Assembly (NCBI RefSeq): GCF_040256745.1
Contig: NZ_CP138335.1
Span: 620,001-684,000, forward strand
Origin: Scrofimicrobium sp. R131
GTDB taxonomy: Bacteria; Actinomycetota; Actinomycetes; Actinomycetales; Actinomycetaceae
Direction: 5' to 3'
Length of the DNA: 64,000 nt
Below, piece after piece: positions 34,680 to 47,058 of the stretch; the stretch's first letter is position 1, and the number at the start of each line of letters is the position of its first letter. The notes beneath the pieces are model-generated. The model ran no database searches. It saw only the letters and a program-made list of their open reading frames with translations, and had not been told where the DNA came from. A program made the position numbers and the translations under genes.

Positions 34680-34742
34680 CGGCCCCCGCCCATCCTGGTA
34701 GCGTTATCCTAAGGGCAGCGAGTATTTGATAGAGGCGGATGG

Positions 34743-34931
34743 ATGAAAGATCTCGAAGCTGAGGAGCGGGCGCGGCTTAACGCGCAAATCGAGGAGCTAA
34801 CCAACGAGTTGGAAGCCGCCCAAATTGAGCGCGATCAAGCCCGCGCCGCCACCCGGGTAATGTCGCAGGCGCTGGAGCAAATGAACCAGTTGCTGCACCC
34901 CCGGGCGGGGGGAACCGACCGGGAAGACTAA
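34743..34931 (+). CDS. Small coiled-coil protein coupled to thrB
   Basis: A 62-aa hydrophilic protein that is almost entirely heptad-like (EERARLNAQIEELTNELEAA), so a short coiled coil is likely. GAGGCGG precedes the ATG and the stop overlaps the thrB start (TAATG), so the two are co-translated. I do not recognise the family. Its place directly before a divergent homoserine kinase could suggest a partner or only a coupling device. Confidence 0.7.
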   Translation: MKDLEAEERARLNAQIEELTNELEAAQIERDQARAATRVMSQALEQMNQLLHPRAGGTDRED

Positions 34932-35851
34932 TGCGACTCCGGCAAGATCGGGTGGAACTGTCCGTCGCCGCCACCGCGACCGGCCTGAGTGGACCCCCGG
35001 CGCACCTGGCCCTGGCCCTGGGCCTGCACGATCGATACGTGATCAACGCTGTCGCCGGACACACCCGGGTGCTGTCCTACGGGCTGACCGGCAGTTTTGA
35101 CCCAAACACCGGCGAACCCGCGGAAGAGCCCACCGGCGAAACCCACCCGACCATTCGGGGGATCAGGGCGGGCCTGGACCATTTCGACGCCTCCCAGGTG
35201 GGGGTGGAACTGCACCTGCAAGCGGGAATCCCGCGGGGACGGGGATTGGGAGCTACCTCGGCCGGGATCCTGGCGGGTCTGGTGGCTGCACACGGTCTGC
35301 TGGATGTCCCCGTCGAACCGCAGTTGGTGACCGAGCTCGCGGTGAGTTTAGGGGCCGAGCGGGTGCGGGTTCAGGCTGCTTTGGCCGGGGGAGTGGTGGT
35401 GGCGCTCGACCCGGAACGTCCGGCCCTGTCGCTTCGGCCCCGCCCAGAGTTGGCCCCGGTGGCGTTTGTTCCCGACTTTGCCCGGGTAGGTGAGTTGCCC
35501 TCGCCGGCGCGCCTGAGCCTGGAAGCGGCCGGTCGCGAGGCGGCCCGCCTGGCCTGGCTGGCGCTCCTCCTCGGAAATGGGGATCTTCCCGTCGAGTTGC
35601 TGCTGGCTGCCACCGAGGATCCGGTGCTGCTGCCGGCCTGGGCCGGGGCGGTTCCCGCCTCCCACGCGCTGATCGGGTGGCTGCGGGAGAACGGCGTGGT
35701 GGCCACCCTAACCGGGACCGGTCCGACCGTGCTGAGTCTGACGGCCGTGTCGGAGACCCTGAGAGAAGCGGCGCGCCGATCCGGGTGGCACGTGATGGAA
35801 ACCGAGGCGGCCTCGACCGCTCTGCGCTGTGATTTCGCTCCCAAGCTGTAA
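34931..35851 (+). CDS. thrB: Homoserine kinase (GHMP family), divergent
   Basis: The 306-aa protein has GHMP-kinase blocks: PRGRGLGATSAG (~101-112; usual form PxxxGLGSSAA), and LTGTGPTVLSL (~263), and the order of strands of ThrB. It should phosphorylate homoserine with ATP in threonine synthesis. The N-terminal substrate-binding motif, usually SANLGPGFD, is degenerate here (TGLSGPPAH). hom and thrC, its usual neighbours, are not beside it in this window; rho follows, as in many actinobacteria with hom-thrC-thrB-rho. It overlaps the small upstream gene by one base. Confidence 0.82.
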   Translation: MRLRQDRVELSVAATATGLSGPPAHLALALGLHDRYVINAVAGHTRVLSYGLTGSFDPNTGEPAEEPTGETHPTIRGIRAGLDHFDASQVGVELHLQAGIPRGRGLGATSAGILAGLVAAHGLLDVPVEPQLVTELAVSLGAERVRVQAALAGGVVVALDPERPALSLRPRPELAPVAFVPDFARVGELPSPARLSLEAAGREAARLAWLALLLGNGDLPVELLLAATEDPVLLPAWAGAVPASHALIGWLRENGVVATLTGTGPTVLSLTAVSETLREAARRSGWHVMETEAASTALRCDFAPKL

Positions 35852-36075
35852 TAAAGAGTGGGCCTTGCGGTACAGGTGAAGGCCGCGGTGGTGGTAAAGT
35901 TACAGCCATCGGGAAGACAGTCGTTCTGAGAACAATCCCGGTCTTTGCGCAAGTTTGTGCGCACCAACTACCCCGCCTGTGTGACGGTGCGGTGTCAGTT
36001 ACCTTTCAACCTTCAATGCGGTTCCAGGATCCTGCGAATCCGCTGGAAGACTCCTAGTTAGGACTCATAATCAAG
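35852..36075 (+). promoter_or_regulatory. rho leader region
   Basis: 224 bases between thrB and rho. A TGGTAAAGT stretch at 35892-35900 could be an extended -10 element, with no matching -35. Rho leaders are often autoregulated in bacteria (known); no specific structure was assigned here. Confidence 0.35.
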
Positions 36076-37812
<1,737 letters not shown>

Positions 37813-37813
37813 T

Positions 37814-37867
37814 CCATCTCACCGCTCGGGTTTGGCTTGCGAGCTAGACCCGAGCGCCGCGAGATGG
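37814..37867 (+). terminator. Two-part hairpin between rho and rpmE
   Basis: The inner arm CGCTCGGGT (37823-37831) pairs with 37848-37856; an outer arm CCATCTC (37814-37820) pairs with 37861-37867. The structure starts just after the rho stop codon and is not followed by a good T run, so it may act as an attenuator, a processing site or a weak terminator before rpmE. Confidence 0.6.
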
Positions 37868-37965
37868 AACAATAGACCCTTGGTTCCGGTTCACCGGTGG
37901 GGGCCACGCCCCGATCGACAACCTGTCCGCTGGACCCGGCGCCCTTCGCAACCTGAGGAGAAACC

Positions 37966-38178
37966 ATGAAGCAGGGAATCCACCCCGACTACGTAGAGAC
38001 CACCGTGACCTGCACCTGCGGGAACACCTTCGTGACCCGGTCCACGATTCCGAGCGGGGAAATGCGCGTCGACGTCTGCTCGAACTGCCACCCGTTCTAC
38101 ACCGGCAAGCAGAAGATTCTGGACACCGGTGGCCGCGTGGCCCGCTTCGAGAAGCGTTACGGCAAGCGCACCAAGTAG
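37966..38178 (+). CDS. rpmE: Ribosomal protein L31 (zinc-binding type)
   Basis: The 70-aa 50S ribosomal protein carries the four zinc-binding cysteines: TCTCGNTF (C16, C18) and [13 protein letters not shown] (C37, C40), so it is the C+ form. GAGGAG stands at good spacing before the ATG. It is placed between rho and prfA, as in most actinobacteria. Confidence 0.97.
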   Translation: MKQGIHPDYVETTVTCTCGNTFVTRSTIPSGEMRVDVCSNCHPFYTGKQKILDTGGRVARFEKRYGKRTK

Positions 38179-38191
38179 CTTAATTCCAGGG

Positions 38192-38214
38192 GCCGGCGAC
38201 TACTTGTCGTCGGC
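38192..38214 (+). terminator. Hairpin after rpmE
   Basis: GCCGGCGAC (38192-38200) and GTCGTCGGC (38206-38214) pair with one wobble around a 5-nt loop, followed by TTCT. It lies 14 bases after the rpmE stop; a partial terminator is likely. Confidence 0.55.
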
Positions 38215-38260
38215 TTCTGCGTTAACTACCTTCCCCCAACTCGCGCTGTGAAAGGCACCC

Positions 38261-39361
38261 ATGTCCTCCTCTGATGAACTGCAAGCGGTTGAGCCGCTGC
38301 TGACCGAATACCACGAACTTGAACAGCTCCTGTCTGACCCGAACCTGCACAACGACCAGGCCCGGGCCCGGCAGGTGGGGCGGCGCTACGCCGAACTGGG
38401 CCAGGTGGTCCGAGCGGCCGAAGAGCTGCGCCGGGTAGAAGAGGACCTGGCGGCGGCCCGCGAACTGGCCGATGAGGACGCCTCCTTTGCCGAGGAGGCC
38501 ACCGAGTTGGCCGCTCGGCGCGAGGAAGCCCACCAGCGGCTGCTGCGGATCCTGGCTCCGCGCGACCCCGACGACGCCTGCGACGTGATCCTGGAAATCA
38601 AGGCCGGTGAAGGCGGGGACGAATCCGCCCTCTTCGCCGCCGACCTGGCCCGGATGTACCTGCGCTACGCCGAGCAGAAGGGCTGGTCGGTGACCGAAAT
38701 GTCCGCCAACCACACGGACATGGGCGGCTACAAGGACATCACCCTGGCCATTCGCGCAAAAGGCAACCCGGCGCCCGAAGACGGGGTCTGGGCCCACCTG
38801 AAATACGAGGGCGGCGTGCACCGCGTCCAGCGGGTGCCGGTGACCGAATCCCAGGGGCGGATTCACACCTCCGCGGCCGGGGTGATGGTCATGCCCGAAC
38901 TGGAAGTGGACGACGAGGTCGAGATCGACATGAACGATCTGCGGATCGACGTCTACCGGTCCTCGGGCCCCGGTGGGCAGTCGGTCAACACCACCGACTC
39001 GGCCGTCCGCATCACCCACGTTCCGACCGGAATCGTGGTCTCGATGCAGAACGAGAAGTCGCAGATTCAAAACCGGGCGGCAGCCCTGCGGGTGCTGAAA
39101 ACCCGGCTGGCCGCGGAAGCGAAAGCCCAGCGGGAAGCCGAAGCGTCCGCCCAGCGCCTATCCCAGGTGCGAACCGTGGACCGCTCGGAGCGGATCCGGA
39201 CCTACAACTACCCGGAAAACCGGATCGCCGACCACCGGACCGGGTTCAAAGCCTACAACTTGGACCAGGTGCTGGAAGGCTCCCTTGAACCGGTGATCCA
39301 ATCCGCCATTGAGGCGGACGAGGCGGCCCGACTCGCCGCGGCGGGCGCCGGCAAGAAGTGA
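38261..39361 (+). CDS. prfA: Peptide chain release factor 1
   Basis: The 366-aa factor reads UAA/UAG stops and releases the peptide. Seen: RF domain 1 coiled region, [18 protein letters not shown], the [22 protein letters not shown] block, and GGQ (238-240) in [12 protein letters not shown], the site methylated by PrmC, encoded next. The ATG has AAAGG five bases upstream. Normal length. Confidence 0.97.
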   Translation: MSSSDELQAVEPLLTEYHELEQLLSDPNLHNDQARARQVGRRYAELGQVVRAAEELRRVEEDLAAARELADEDASFAEEATELAARREEAHQRLLRILAPRDPDDACDVILEIKAGEGGDESALFAADLARMYLRYAEQKGWSVTEMSANHTDMGGYKDITLAIRAKGNPAPEDGVWAHLKYEGGVHRVQRVPVTESQGRIHTSAAGVMVMPELEVDDEVEIDMNDLRIDVYRSSGPGGQSVNTTDSAVRITHVPTGIVVSMQNEKSQIQNRAAALRVLKTRLAAEAKAQREAEASAQRLSQVRTVDRSERIRTYNYPENRIADHRTGFKAYNLDQVLEGSLEPVIQSAIEADEAARLAAAGAGKK

Positions 39362-40206
39362 GCTCCCGACCCGGACCCGCCCCCCTGACAGGGCTGCTCC
39401 GGTGGGGAACGAACCAGCTTCGCCGCGCGGGAAAACCCGAGCAGGAAGCCCGCTGGCTTCTGGAGTGGGCCCTGGGCGTGGACACGCTGCTGCGCGCCCA
39501 GCCCGAGGTGGGGGCTCGGGCGGCTGAGCGCTACCGGAGCGCCATCGCCCAGCGCCGCGCCGGCTTCCCCCTGCAGCACATCACCGGCACCATGCAGTTT
39601 CGGAGCCTAACCCTGCAGGCTGGTCCCGGAGTGTTCGCGGTCCGACCCGAAACCGAGCTGCTGGTGGAGGTGGCCGACGTCCACCGCGGCGACCTGGTGG
39701 TGGACCTCTGTGCCGGCTCGGGCGCCATCGGCCTGGCCGTGGCCGCCGAACACAGCGGGGTCGAGGTGATCGGAGTGGAACTGTCGCCGGTGGCCGCCGC
39801 CTATGCCCGGCGCAACGCTGACCAGGTGAGCCTCGCCCCGGGCAGCAGCTACCGCCTCGTCCAAGGCGACGCTACCGTAGCCCTGCCCGAGCTGGACGGT
39901 CAGGTCAACCTGGTCCTGACCAACCCGCCCTACGTACCCGGCACCCCCGCCCTGACCGGCGAAGTCCTGTTCGACCCGGAAATGGCGCTCTACGGCGGTG
40001 GGGAAGACGGACTGGTCCTGCCGCGCGGAATCGCCCGGCGTGCACGGCGCCTGCTGGCCCCCGGCGGCCAACTACTAATGGAACATGACGAACGCCAGGG
40101 ACCGTCCCTGTGCCGAATTGCTGAAGAGCTGGGGTTCACGGACCCGCAGACGCTGCCCGACCTGACCGGTCGCCCGCGCTTCCTGTCCGCCCGCGTCCCC
40201 GCCTGA
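39358..40206 (+). CDS. prmC: Release factor glutamine methyltransferase
   Basis: The 282-aa enzyme methylates the GGQ glutamine of release factors with S-adenosylmethionine. Seen: [15 protein letters not shown]-binding [16 protein letters not shown], and the catalytic NPPY motif in LTNPPYVPG (~190). The GTG start overlaps the prfA stop (GTGA), as expected for functional coupling. Confidence 0.95.
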   Translation: MSSRPGPAPLTGLLRWGTNQLRRAGKPEQEARWLLEWALGVDTLLRAQPEVGARAAERYRSAIAQRRAGFPLQHITGTMQFRSLTLQAGPGVFAVRPETELLVEVADVHRGDLVVDLCAGSGAIGLAVAAEHSGVEVIGVELSPVAAAYARRNADQVSLAPGSSYRLVQGDATVALPELDGQVNLVLTNPPYVPGTPALTGEVLFDPEMALYGGGEDGLVLPRGIARRARRLLAPGGQLLMEHDERQGPSLCRIAEELGFTDPQTLPDLTGRPRFLSARVPA

Positions 40207-40215
40207 GGAGGGCAG

Positions 40216-40821
40216 ATGAACGCAACAGAATCAACCCGCGCCGGCCAGCTAATCGTGCTGCCAACCGACACCGTCTACGGGATTGGGGCCAACCCGTTCG
40301 ACCAGGAGGCTGTCACCCGGCTGCTGGCCGCGAAGGGGCGCAGGGAAACCATGCCGCCTCCGGTCCTGTTTGCCCGGGCTGACGAGGCGCTGGCAGTGGC
40401 CGACTGGGGCCGAGTGGGGGAGCGGGCCGCTCGCGCCGCCGCCCGGCTGGCCCAGCGGTACTGGCCCGGCGCACTCACCCTGATTGTGCCCACCTCCGCC
40501 GAGTTTGGCTGGGATCTGAGTCTGCGCGGCCACACGGTGGCGGTCCGGGTGCCCGACCAGGACCAGACCCGCGAACTCCTGGCCGAAACGGGGCCGCTCG
40601 CGGTCACCTCGGCCAACCTCACCGGCGAGCCGCCGGCCCTCACCATTGAGCAGGCGCGGGCATATTTCGGGGAGAAAGTCTCCGTCTACCTGGACGGTGG
40701 CCCCGCCCGAATCGGGGAGGCCTCCACGATCATCGACTGCTCCCAGTGGCCACCCCAGCTCGTGCGAGCCGGGGCGCTAGACTGGGAGGAAATCGCCCGC
40801 GACCTGGGAAGTCTGACCTAG
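40216..40821 (+). CDS. tsaC: L-threonylcarbamoyladenylate synthase (TsaC/YwlC type)
   Basis: The 201-aa protein makes threonylcarbamoyl-AMP from threonine, bicarbonate and ATP for the t6A37 modification of tRNA. Seen: the entry motif LPTDTVYGIGANPFD, the RLLAAKGR basic motif (KxR) and the SANLTGEPP block. The short form without the Sua5 C-terminal domain. GAGGAG precedes the ATG. Confidence 0.94.
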   Translation: MNATESTRAGQLIVLPTDTVYGIGANPFDQEAVTRLLAAKGRRETMPPPVLFARADEALAVADWGRVGERAARAAARLAQRYWPGALTLIVPTSAEFGWDLSLRGHTVAVRVPDQDQTRELLAETGPLAVTSANLTGEPPALTIEQARAYFGEKVSVYLDGGPARIGEASTIIDCSQWPPQLVRAGALDWEEIARDLGSLT

Positions 40822-40826
40822 CCAAA

Positions 40827-42179
40827 ATGCGCACCTACCTGCTGCTGATGTTCATCGCCATGGGGGCAACCGTGTTGCTCACCCCGGCGGTGCGGCGGCT
40901 GGCACTCTCTTTCAACGTGCTCACCCCCCTGCGTGAGCGGGACGTCCACATCGTGCCCACCCCCCGGATGGGCGGGGTTGCGATCACCCTCGGGTTTGGT
41001 TTGGCGCTGCTGCTGGGGGCTCAGGTCGGATACCTGCAACCCATCTATGAGGGTGGGGTCATCTGGACCGTCCTGATCGGTGCCCTGGCCATCTGCCTGC
41101 TGGGGGCGGTCGACGACGTCTGGGAACTGGACTGGATGGCCAAACTGGGTGGGCAACTGATTATCACCGGCTGGATGGCCTTCAACGGGGTGCAGCTCAT
41201 CAGCTTCCCGGTGTTCGGCCTGACCATCGGATCCGCCCGGCTTTCAATCGTGGTGTCGGTCCTGGTGATGGTGACGGTAATCAACGCGGTCAACTTCATC
41301 GACGGGCTGGACGGGCTGGCTGCCGGGGTGGTCGCGATCGGGGCGGCCTCGTTCTTCCTCTACTCGTACCTGCTGTCGCGCCTGATGAACGCCCAGACCT
41401 ACGCCACCGCCGCCGCGGTGATCATGATTGCGCTGGTGGGGGCCTGTATCGGGTTCCTCTGGTTCAACTTCCACCCCGCCTCGATTTTCATGGGGGACTC
41501 GGGGTCAATGGTGCTGGGCCTGGTGATGGCTGCCGCCGCCATCATCGTGACCGGGCAGGTCAACCCCGCGGTGTTGGGGGACCAGGCGGCGCTGGCGGCG
41601 CTGCTGCCGGTCCTGTTGCCGCTGGTGGTGGTGGCCATCCCGCTGGTGGATCTGGTTTGGACCGCCGTTGGGCGCCTGCTGCAGGGCAAGAGTCCGTTCG
41701 TGGCCGACCGGACTCACCTGCACGACCGGCTGCTGGACCTGGGACACTCCCACCGGGGTGTGGTGGCAATTCTGTACGCCTGGACGGCGCTCGCGGCCGG
41801 GGTGGGGGTGGCGCTTCTGCTGTTCCCACCGGGCCAGGTGGTTGCGGTGGCGGGGGCCCTCAGCGTGGTCCTGATTCTGGCCTCGCTCTACCTGCTGCCC
41901 GGGGTGGGCCGGCGCTGGGGTTGGCGGCGCTCGACCACCCGGGGGATTGGCGTTCCCGGGGGACCGGTCCTGGTTGACGACGGGATTGAAGTTATTTCCC
42001 GCCCACAAATTACTTGGAAGCAGACTTTTGCGGCGGGGCTGGCGCGGCCACCCGCCGAGCCGGTGCCGCCTCGGCCGGTCCGTGAGCCGGCTCCTGAGCC
42101 CGCGGCTGAATCCGCGCCCAGGGCAGTCCCCGTCATCTGGCCCAGCCTGCACGACCCCGAACGAAAGGACCCCCAATGA
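40827..42179 (+). CDS. WecA/TagO-family undecaprenyl-phosphate sugar-1-phosphate transferase
   Basis: The 450-aa membrane enzyme has about ten or eleven helices and the family motifs: HIVPTPRMGGVAI, LGAVDDVWELD (DDxxD-like, ~95), NFIDGLDGLAAG, FMGDSGSMVLG and the loop DRTHLHDRLLDLGHSH. It transfers GlcNAc-1-P or a similar sugar phosphate to undecaprenyl phosphate, and in Actinobacteria starts the linker for wall glycopolymers. The last ~80 residues are cytoplasmic, Pro/Arg-rich and unusual. It starts 6 bases after tsaC and ends overlapping the next gene. No strong ribosome site seen. Confidence 0.92.
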   Translation: MRTYLLLMFIAMGATVLLTPAVRRLALSFNVLTPLRERDVHIVPTPRMGGVAITLGFGLALLLGAQVGYLQPIYEGGVIWTVLIGALAICLLGAVDDVWELDWMAKLGGQLIITGWMAFNGVQLISFPVFGLTIGSARLSIVVSVLVMVTVINAVNFIDGLDGLAAGVVAIGAASFFLYSYLLSRLMNAQTYATAAAVIMIALVGACIGFLWFNFHPASIFMGDSGSMVLGLVMAAAAIIVTGQVNPAVLGDQAALAALLPVLLPLVVVAIPLVDLVWTAVGRLLQGKSPFVADRTHLHDRLLDLGHSHRGVVAILYAWTALAAGVGVALLLFPPGQVVAVAGALSVVLILASLYLLPGVGRRWGWRRSTTRGIGVPGGPVLVDDGIEVISRPQITWKQTFAAGLARPPAEPVPPRPVREPAPEPAAESAPRAVPVIWPSLHDPERKDPQ

Positions 42180-42589
42180 GAACCGTTGGGATGGAGCGAT
42201 TCCGGAAGTCCACTTTGGCCCGGCTGCGAAACGCCTACCTGGCCCTGGTTGTCCTGGTGATCCTGGGCGCCTTCTTCCTGCCTGACCGGCCGATTGTTTC
42301 CGCCCTGGTCGGGGTAATCAGCGCGGGTCTGATTATGGGCACCAGCGCCTACACCCTGAACCAGATGGTGAAAGCCGAGCATATTGGGCTTGGCTGGTTG
42401 ATGATCGACTACCTGGTCAAAATCGCGGTGGCGGCCGGCGCGGTGTTGCTGACGAAGTACGTCTTCCACGACGACCCGCTCCTGGTGGCGATTGCCGTGA
42501 TTGCGGCGGCTGTCTTTACCGCCATGGTGCCGGTGATGGCGGCGCAGGCGGGAGCCCAGGTCGGGATGACCGACGAGGATCACCTGTAG
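42176..42589 (+). CDS. atpI: AtpI-like small membrane protein upstream of the ATP synthase operon
   Basis: A 137-aa protein with a basic N terminus and four hydrophobic segments (~18-36, 38-58, 74-94, 100-125), the pattern of AtpI/UncI-like proteins, which help assemble the c-ring. The ATG overlaps the preceding stop (ATGA). A 240-base gap separates it from atpB. Assignment is by topology and position. Confidence 0.7.
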   Translation: MRTVGMERFRKSTLARLRNAYLALVVLVILGAFFLPDRPIVSALVGVISAGLIMGTSAYTLNQMVKAEHIGLGWLMIDYLVKIAVAAGAVLLTKYVFHDDPLLVAIAVIAAAVFTAMVPVMAAQAGAQVGMTDEDHL

Positions 42590-42829
42590 GAGGCCGGCCT
42601 GTGGCCGTGAGCAACCGGTCACTGTTTGGCGGACAGATCAAGAATTCCTGCAGGTCAGGACGGATTAGTTGTTTCCAACTGTTGCTGTGTTTGAGGCCTT
42701 TACCACTCTCATCTTCCCCTGGCCCTCAGATCGGGAACTGATATCATGACTTGAGATCAACACTTTCAGGGGTAATCCCGCGCCGCTGGGTCGCTGCGGG
42801 GAGCTCCACTTGATTCATGAGGGGGAATC
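42590..42829 (+). promoter_or_regulatory. Upstream region of atpB with candidate promoters
   Basis: This gene-free stretch is probably the ATP synthase promoter region. Two candidates: TTGAGA (42751-42756) with TAATCC (42773-42778), 16-base spacer; and an extended -10 TGATATCAT at 42739-42747 with no good -35. Neither is certain. A GAGGGGG ribosome-site-like stretch at 42819-42825 is close to a CTG codon at 42830 (see findings). Confidence 0.45.
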
Positions 42830-42865
42830 CTGTCCGCCATCGACACCGCCGCGAGCACGACGGAT

Positions 42866-43744
42866 ATGGAGAAGCCCAAGCGACGCTACCCACTGTGGTG
42901 GTGGGTCGGCTTGGTCGCCATCGTTGTCATCATTGCGCTGACCGCGATTCCGGGCTTTTGGGAGACCGGCCGCGCGCCGGGCAACTCGATCCACTCTCCG
43001 GGAATGGGTGATTTCTTCCCCGAAACTCTGATTTGGGACGAGACCGCTTTTGAGTTCAACCGGCTGACGCTGGCTCGGTTGCTGGTGGCGGTGGTGCTCT
43101 CGGCGATCCTCGTGACGGTGGCCCTGCGGGCCAAGCTGGTTCCCGGTCGGGGTCAGGCAACCGTCGAGTTCTTGGCCGAGTTTGTTCGGAAGAACATCGG
43201 GATTGAGCTGCTGGGACACGAGCGGGGTCGCAAGTACGCGGTCGCTCTGGGAACCATCTTCTTCGGTGTGCTCGGGATGAACCTGACCGGCGTCATCCCC
43301 GGCATCAACATAGCGGCCTCATCGGTGATGTCGGTGCCGCTGGTGTTCGCGGTCTTCGCCTACGTCACCTTCATCGGGGCGGGGATCAAAGCCCGCGGTG
43401 GGTTCCGATTCTTCAAAGAGCAGCTGTTCCCGCCGGGGGTCCCCTGGCCGGTCTACATTCTGATCACCCCGATTGAACTGTTCTCTACTTTCGTCGTTCG
43501 CCCGGCCACGTTGGCCGTCCGTCTGCTGTCCAACATGATTGCCGGACACATGCTGCTGGCGATCACCTATTTTGGCACCCAGTCGATGGTGGTGGCCGCC
43601 GGCGGGATGAAGCCTCTGGCCATTTTGACCTTCAGCGGCTCCGTCGTCCTGACCCTGTTCGAGCTGTTTGTGGCAGCGCTGCAGGCCTACGTTTTCACCA
43701 TCCTCACTGCCGTCTACATCAAGATGTCAGTCGAGGCTCACTGA
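42866..43744 (+). CDS. atpB: ATP synthase Fo subunit a
   Basis: The 292-aa (from ATG 42866) or 304-aa (from a CTG at 42830) membrane subunit forms the proton half-channels. Seen: five or more membrane segments, the conserved Arg region LAVRLLSNMIAGHMLL, and the C-terminal FELFVAALQAYVFTILTAVYI. The ATG at 42866 has no ribosome site; the CTG at 42830 lies 4 bases after GAGGGGG, the only strong one, and the intervening residues (SAIDTAASTTD) are polar as in an N-terminal tail. In frame, no ATG/GTG/TTG lies between 42821 and 42866. Confidence 0.95.
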   Translation: MEKPKRRYPLWWWVGLVAIVVIIALTAIPGFWETGRAPGNSIHSPGMGDFFPETLIWDETAFEFNRLTLARLLVAVVLSAILVTVALRAKLVPGRGQATVEFLAEFVRKNIGIELLGHERGRKYAVALGTIFFGVLGMNLTGVIPGINIAASSVMSVPLVFAVFAYVTFIGAGIKARGGFRFFKEQLFPPGVPWPVYILITPIELFSTFVVRPATLAVRLLSNMIAGHMLLAITYFGTQSMVVAAGGMKPLAILTFSGSVVLTLFELFVAALQAYVFTILTAVYIKMSVEAH

Positions 43745-43785
43745 GCGACACCTCGGCGCTCAAACCAAGTAACAGAAACCAATAA

Positions 43786-44003
<218 letters not shown>

Positions 44004-44004
<1 letters not shown>

Positions 44005-44573
44005 TGAACACTGTCGTATTTGCCGCGGAGGTACCGGTGGAACCGGATGGTCTTTCGATTGTCCTGCCGCCGCTGTACGAAATCTTCTGGTCGGCGATCA
44101 TCTTCCTGATTCTGTGGCTGGTGCTCGGTTGGGCTCTGCCCAAGATCTACCGGGTGCTGGATCAGCGTCAAGAGCAGATCGAGACGGGTCTTCAGGCGGC
44201 CGACACCGCCAAGGAAGAGGCGGCCCTGGCTCAGCGGGAGCGGCGCGAGATTGTGCGCGCGGCCAACGAAGAGGCTCGGGAGATTCGGGAGCGCGCGGAC
44301 CAGGATGCCAAGCGCATTGTCCGGGAAGCCCGCGTCGAGGCCACGGCCGAGGCGCAGCGCATCACCGAAAACGCCACTCGCCAGATCGAAGCGGACCGCA
44401 AGAGCGCAGAACTAACTTTGCGCCGCGACGTGGGCGAACTGGCCACCGAGTTGGCTGAGAAGATCATCGGGGAACAGTTGAAGGATCGTGAGCTTTCCAC
44501 TCGCGTCATCGACCGTTTCATGGATGAGCTGGAAGCGGACCTCAAGACCACCACCGCAGGAGTTACCAAGTAA
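44004..44573 (+). CDS. atpF: ATP synthase Fo subunit b
   Basis: A 189-aa peripheral-stalk subunit: one membrane helix (~25-48), then a long charged coiled coil (QRQEQIETGLQAADTAKEEA and on) that binds F1 through the delta subunit. The stop TAA is directly followed by the atpH ATG. Confidence 0.94.
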
Positions 44574-45389
44574 ATGAGCGCTGAGCAGCAGACCAATCAG
44601 ACGGCCGCCGAGCAGACCCTCCTGGATGCGCTGACCTCCGAGGTTCTCAGCGACCAGGCGGGACGGCAGCTTTTTGACCTGGCCGACCTTTTGGACCAGG
44701 AAAAGAGTTTGCTGCGCGCCCTCACCGACCCCGGTCGGAGCAGTGCGGACCGGCAGGCGCTGGCCCGGAACCTGCTGCAGGATCGGGCCGTCACCCCGGT
44801 GGTGAACGCGCTGGTGCAATTGGCCGGACAGCACTGGTCTCGCCCGGATACCTTCCGGAAAACCGTGGAGGACCTGGGCGTTCGGGCCATCCTGCACGGC
44901 GCGAAGTTCGCGGGTGAACTCAGCCGGGTTGAGGACGAGCTGTTTGCCCTCAACCAGTTGGCGAGCCTGGAACGGGAACTGCGGATCCGGCTTTCTGACG
45001 TGGGTGGAACTAACGACGAGGAGCGGCAGGCCATCACCGACCGGCTGCTTGCCGGCAAAGTGGCCGACCCAACCCTGGCGCTGGTCAAACGAGCGGTCCA
45101 CATCTCTGGGCGGGGCCGGCTCCTCCAAACTCTGCGTCACTTCGCCGAGCGGGCGGCCCAGGCTCACAACGCCCAACTGGTGACCGTGGCTACCGCTACC
45201 GAGCTAACTGATGCTCAGTTGGCTCGCTTGCGCGATTTGATCAAAACTCAAGTGGGCGGCGATATTTCCTTGGCCGTTTCGGTTGAGCCCGATCTGATCG
45301 GCGGCTTCCGCATCAACTATGGGGATGAGGCGGCGGACTCGTCGATCCGCTCCGAGCTGGGAGCTGCCCGGCGCGCCCTGACTCGCTAA
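44574..45389 (+). CDS. atpH: ATP synthase F1 subunit delta
   Basis: The 271-aa peripheral-stalk cap connects subunit b to the alpha3beta3 head. It has the OSCP/delta C-terminal signature LTDAQLARLRDLIKTQVGG and VEPDLIGGFRINYGD. At 271 aa it is longer than the ~180-aa form of E. coli, as is usual for actinobacteria, with an N-terminal extension. Confidence 0.92.
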   Translation: MSAEQQTNQTAAEQTLLDALTSEVLSDQAGRQLFDLADLLDQEKSLLRALTDPGRSSADRQALARNLLQDRAVTPVVNALVQLAGQHWSRPDTFRKTVEDLGVRAILHGAKFAGELSRVEDELFALNQLASLERELRIRLSDVGGTNDEERQAITDRLLAGKVADPTLALVKRAVHISGRGRLLQTLRHFAERAAQAHNAQLVTVATATELTDAQLARLRDLIKTQVGGDISLAVSVEPDLIGGFRINYGDEAADSSIRSELGAARRALTR

Positions 45390-45423
45390 CAACATACACA
45401 CTGACAACGATTAGGACTGGTTT

Positions 45424-47055
<1,632 letters not shown>

Positions 47056-47058
47056 GTC

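Noticed and set aside
35852-36075. Short open frames in the rho leader as a regulatory peptide
   Set aside because: The best candidate (about 17 codons from a GTG near 35877) has no ribosome site and no clear coupling to rho.
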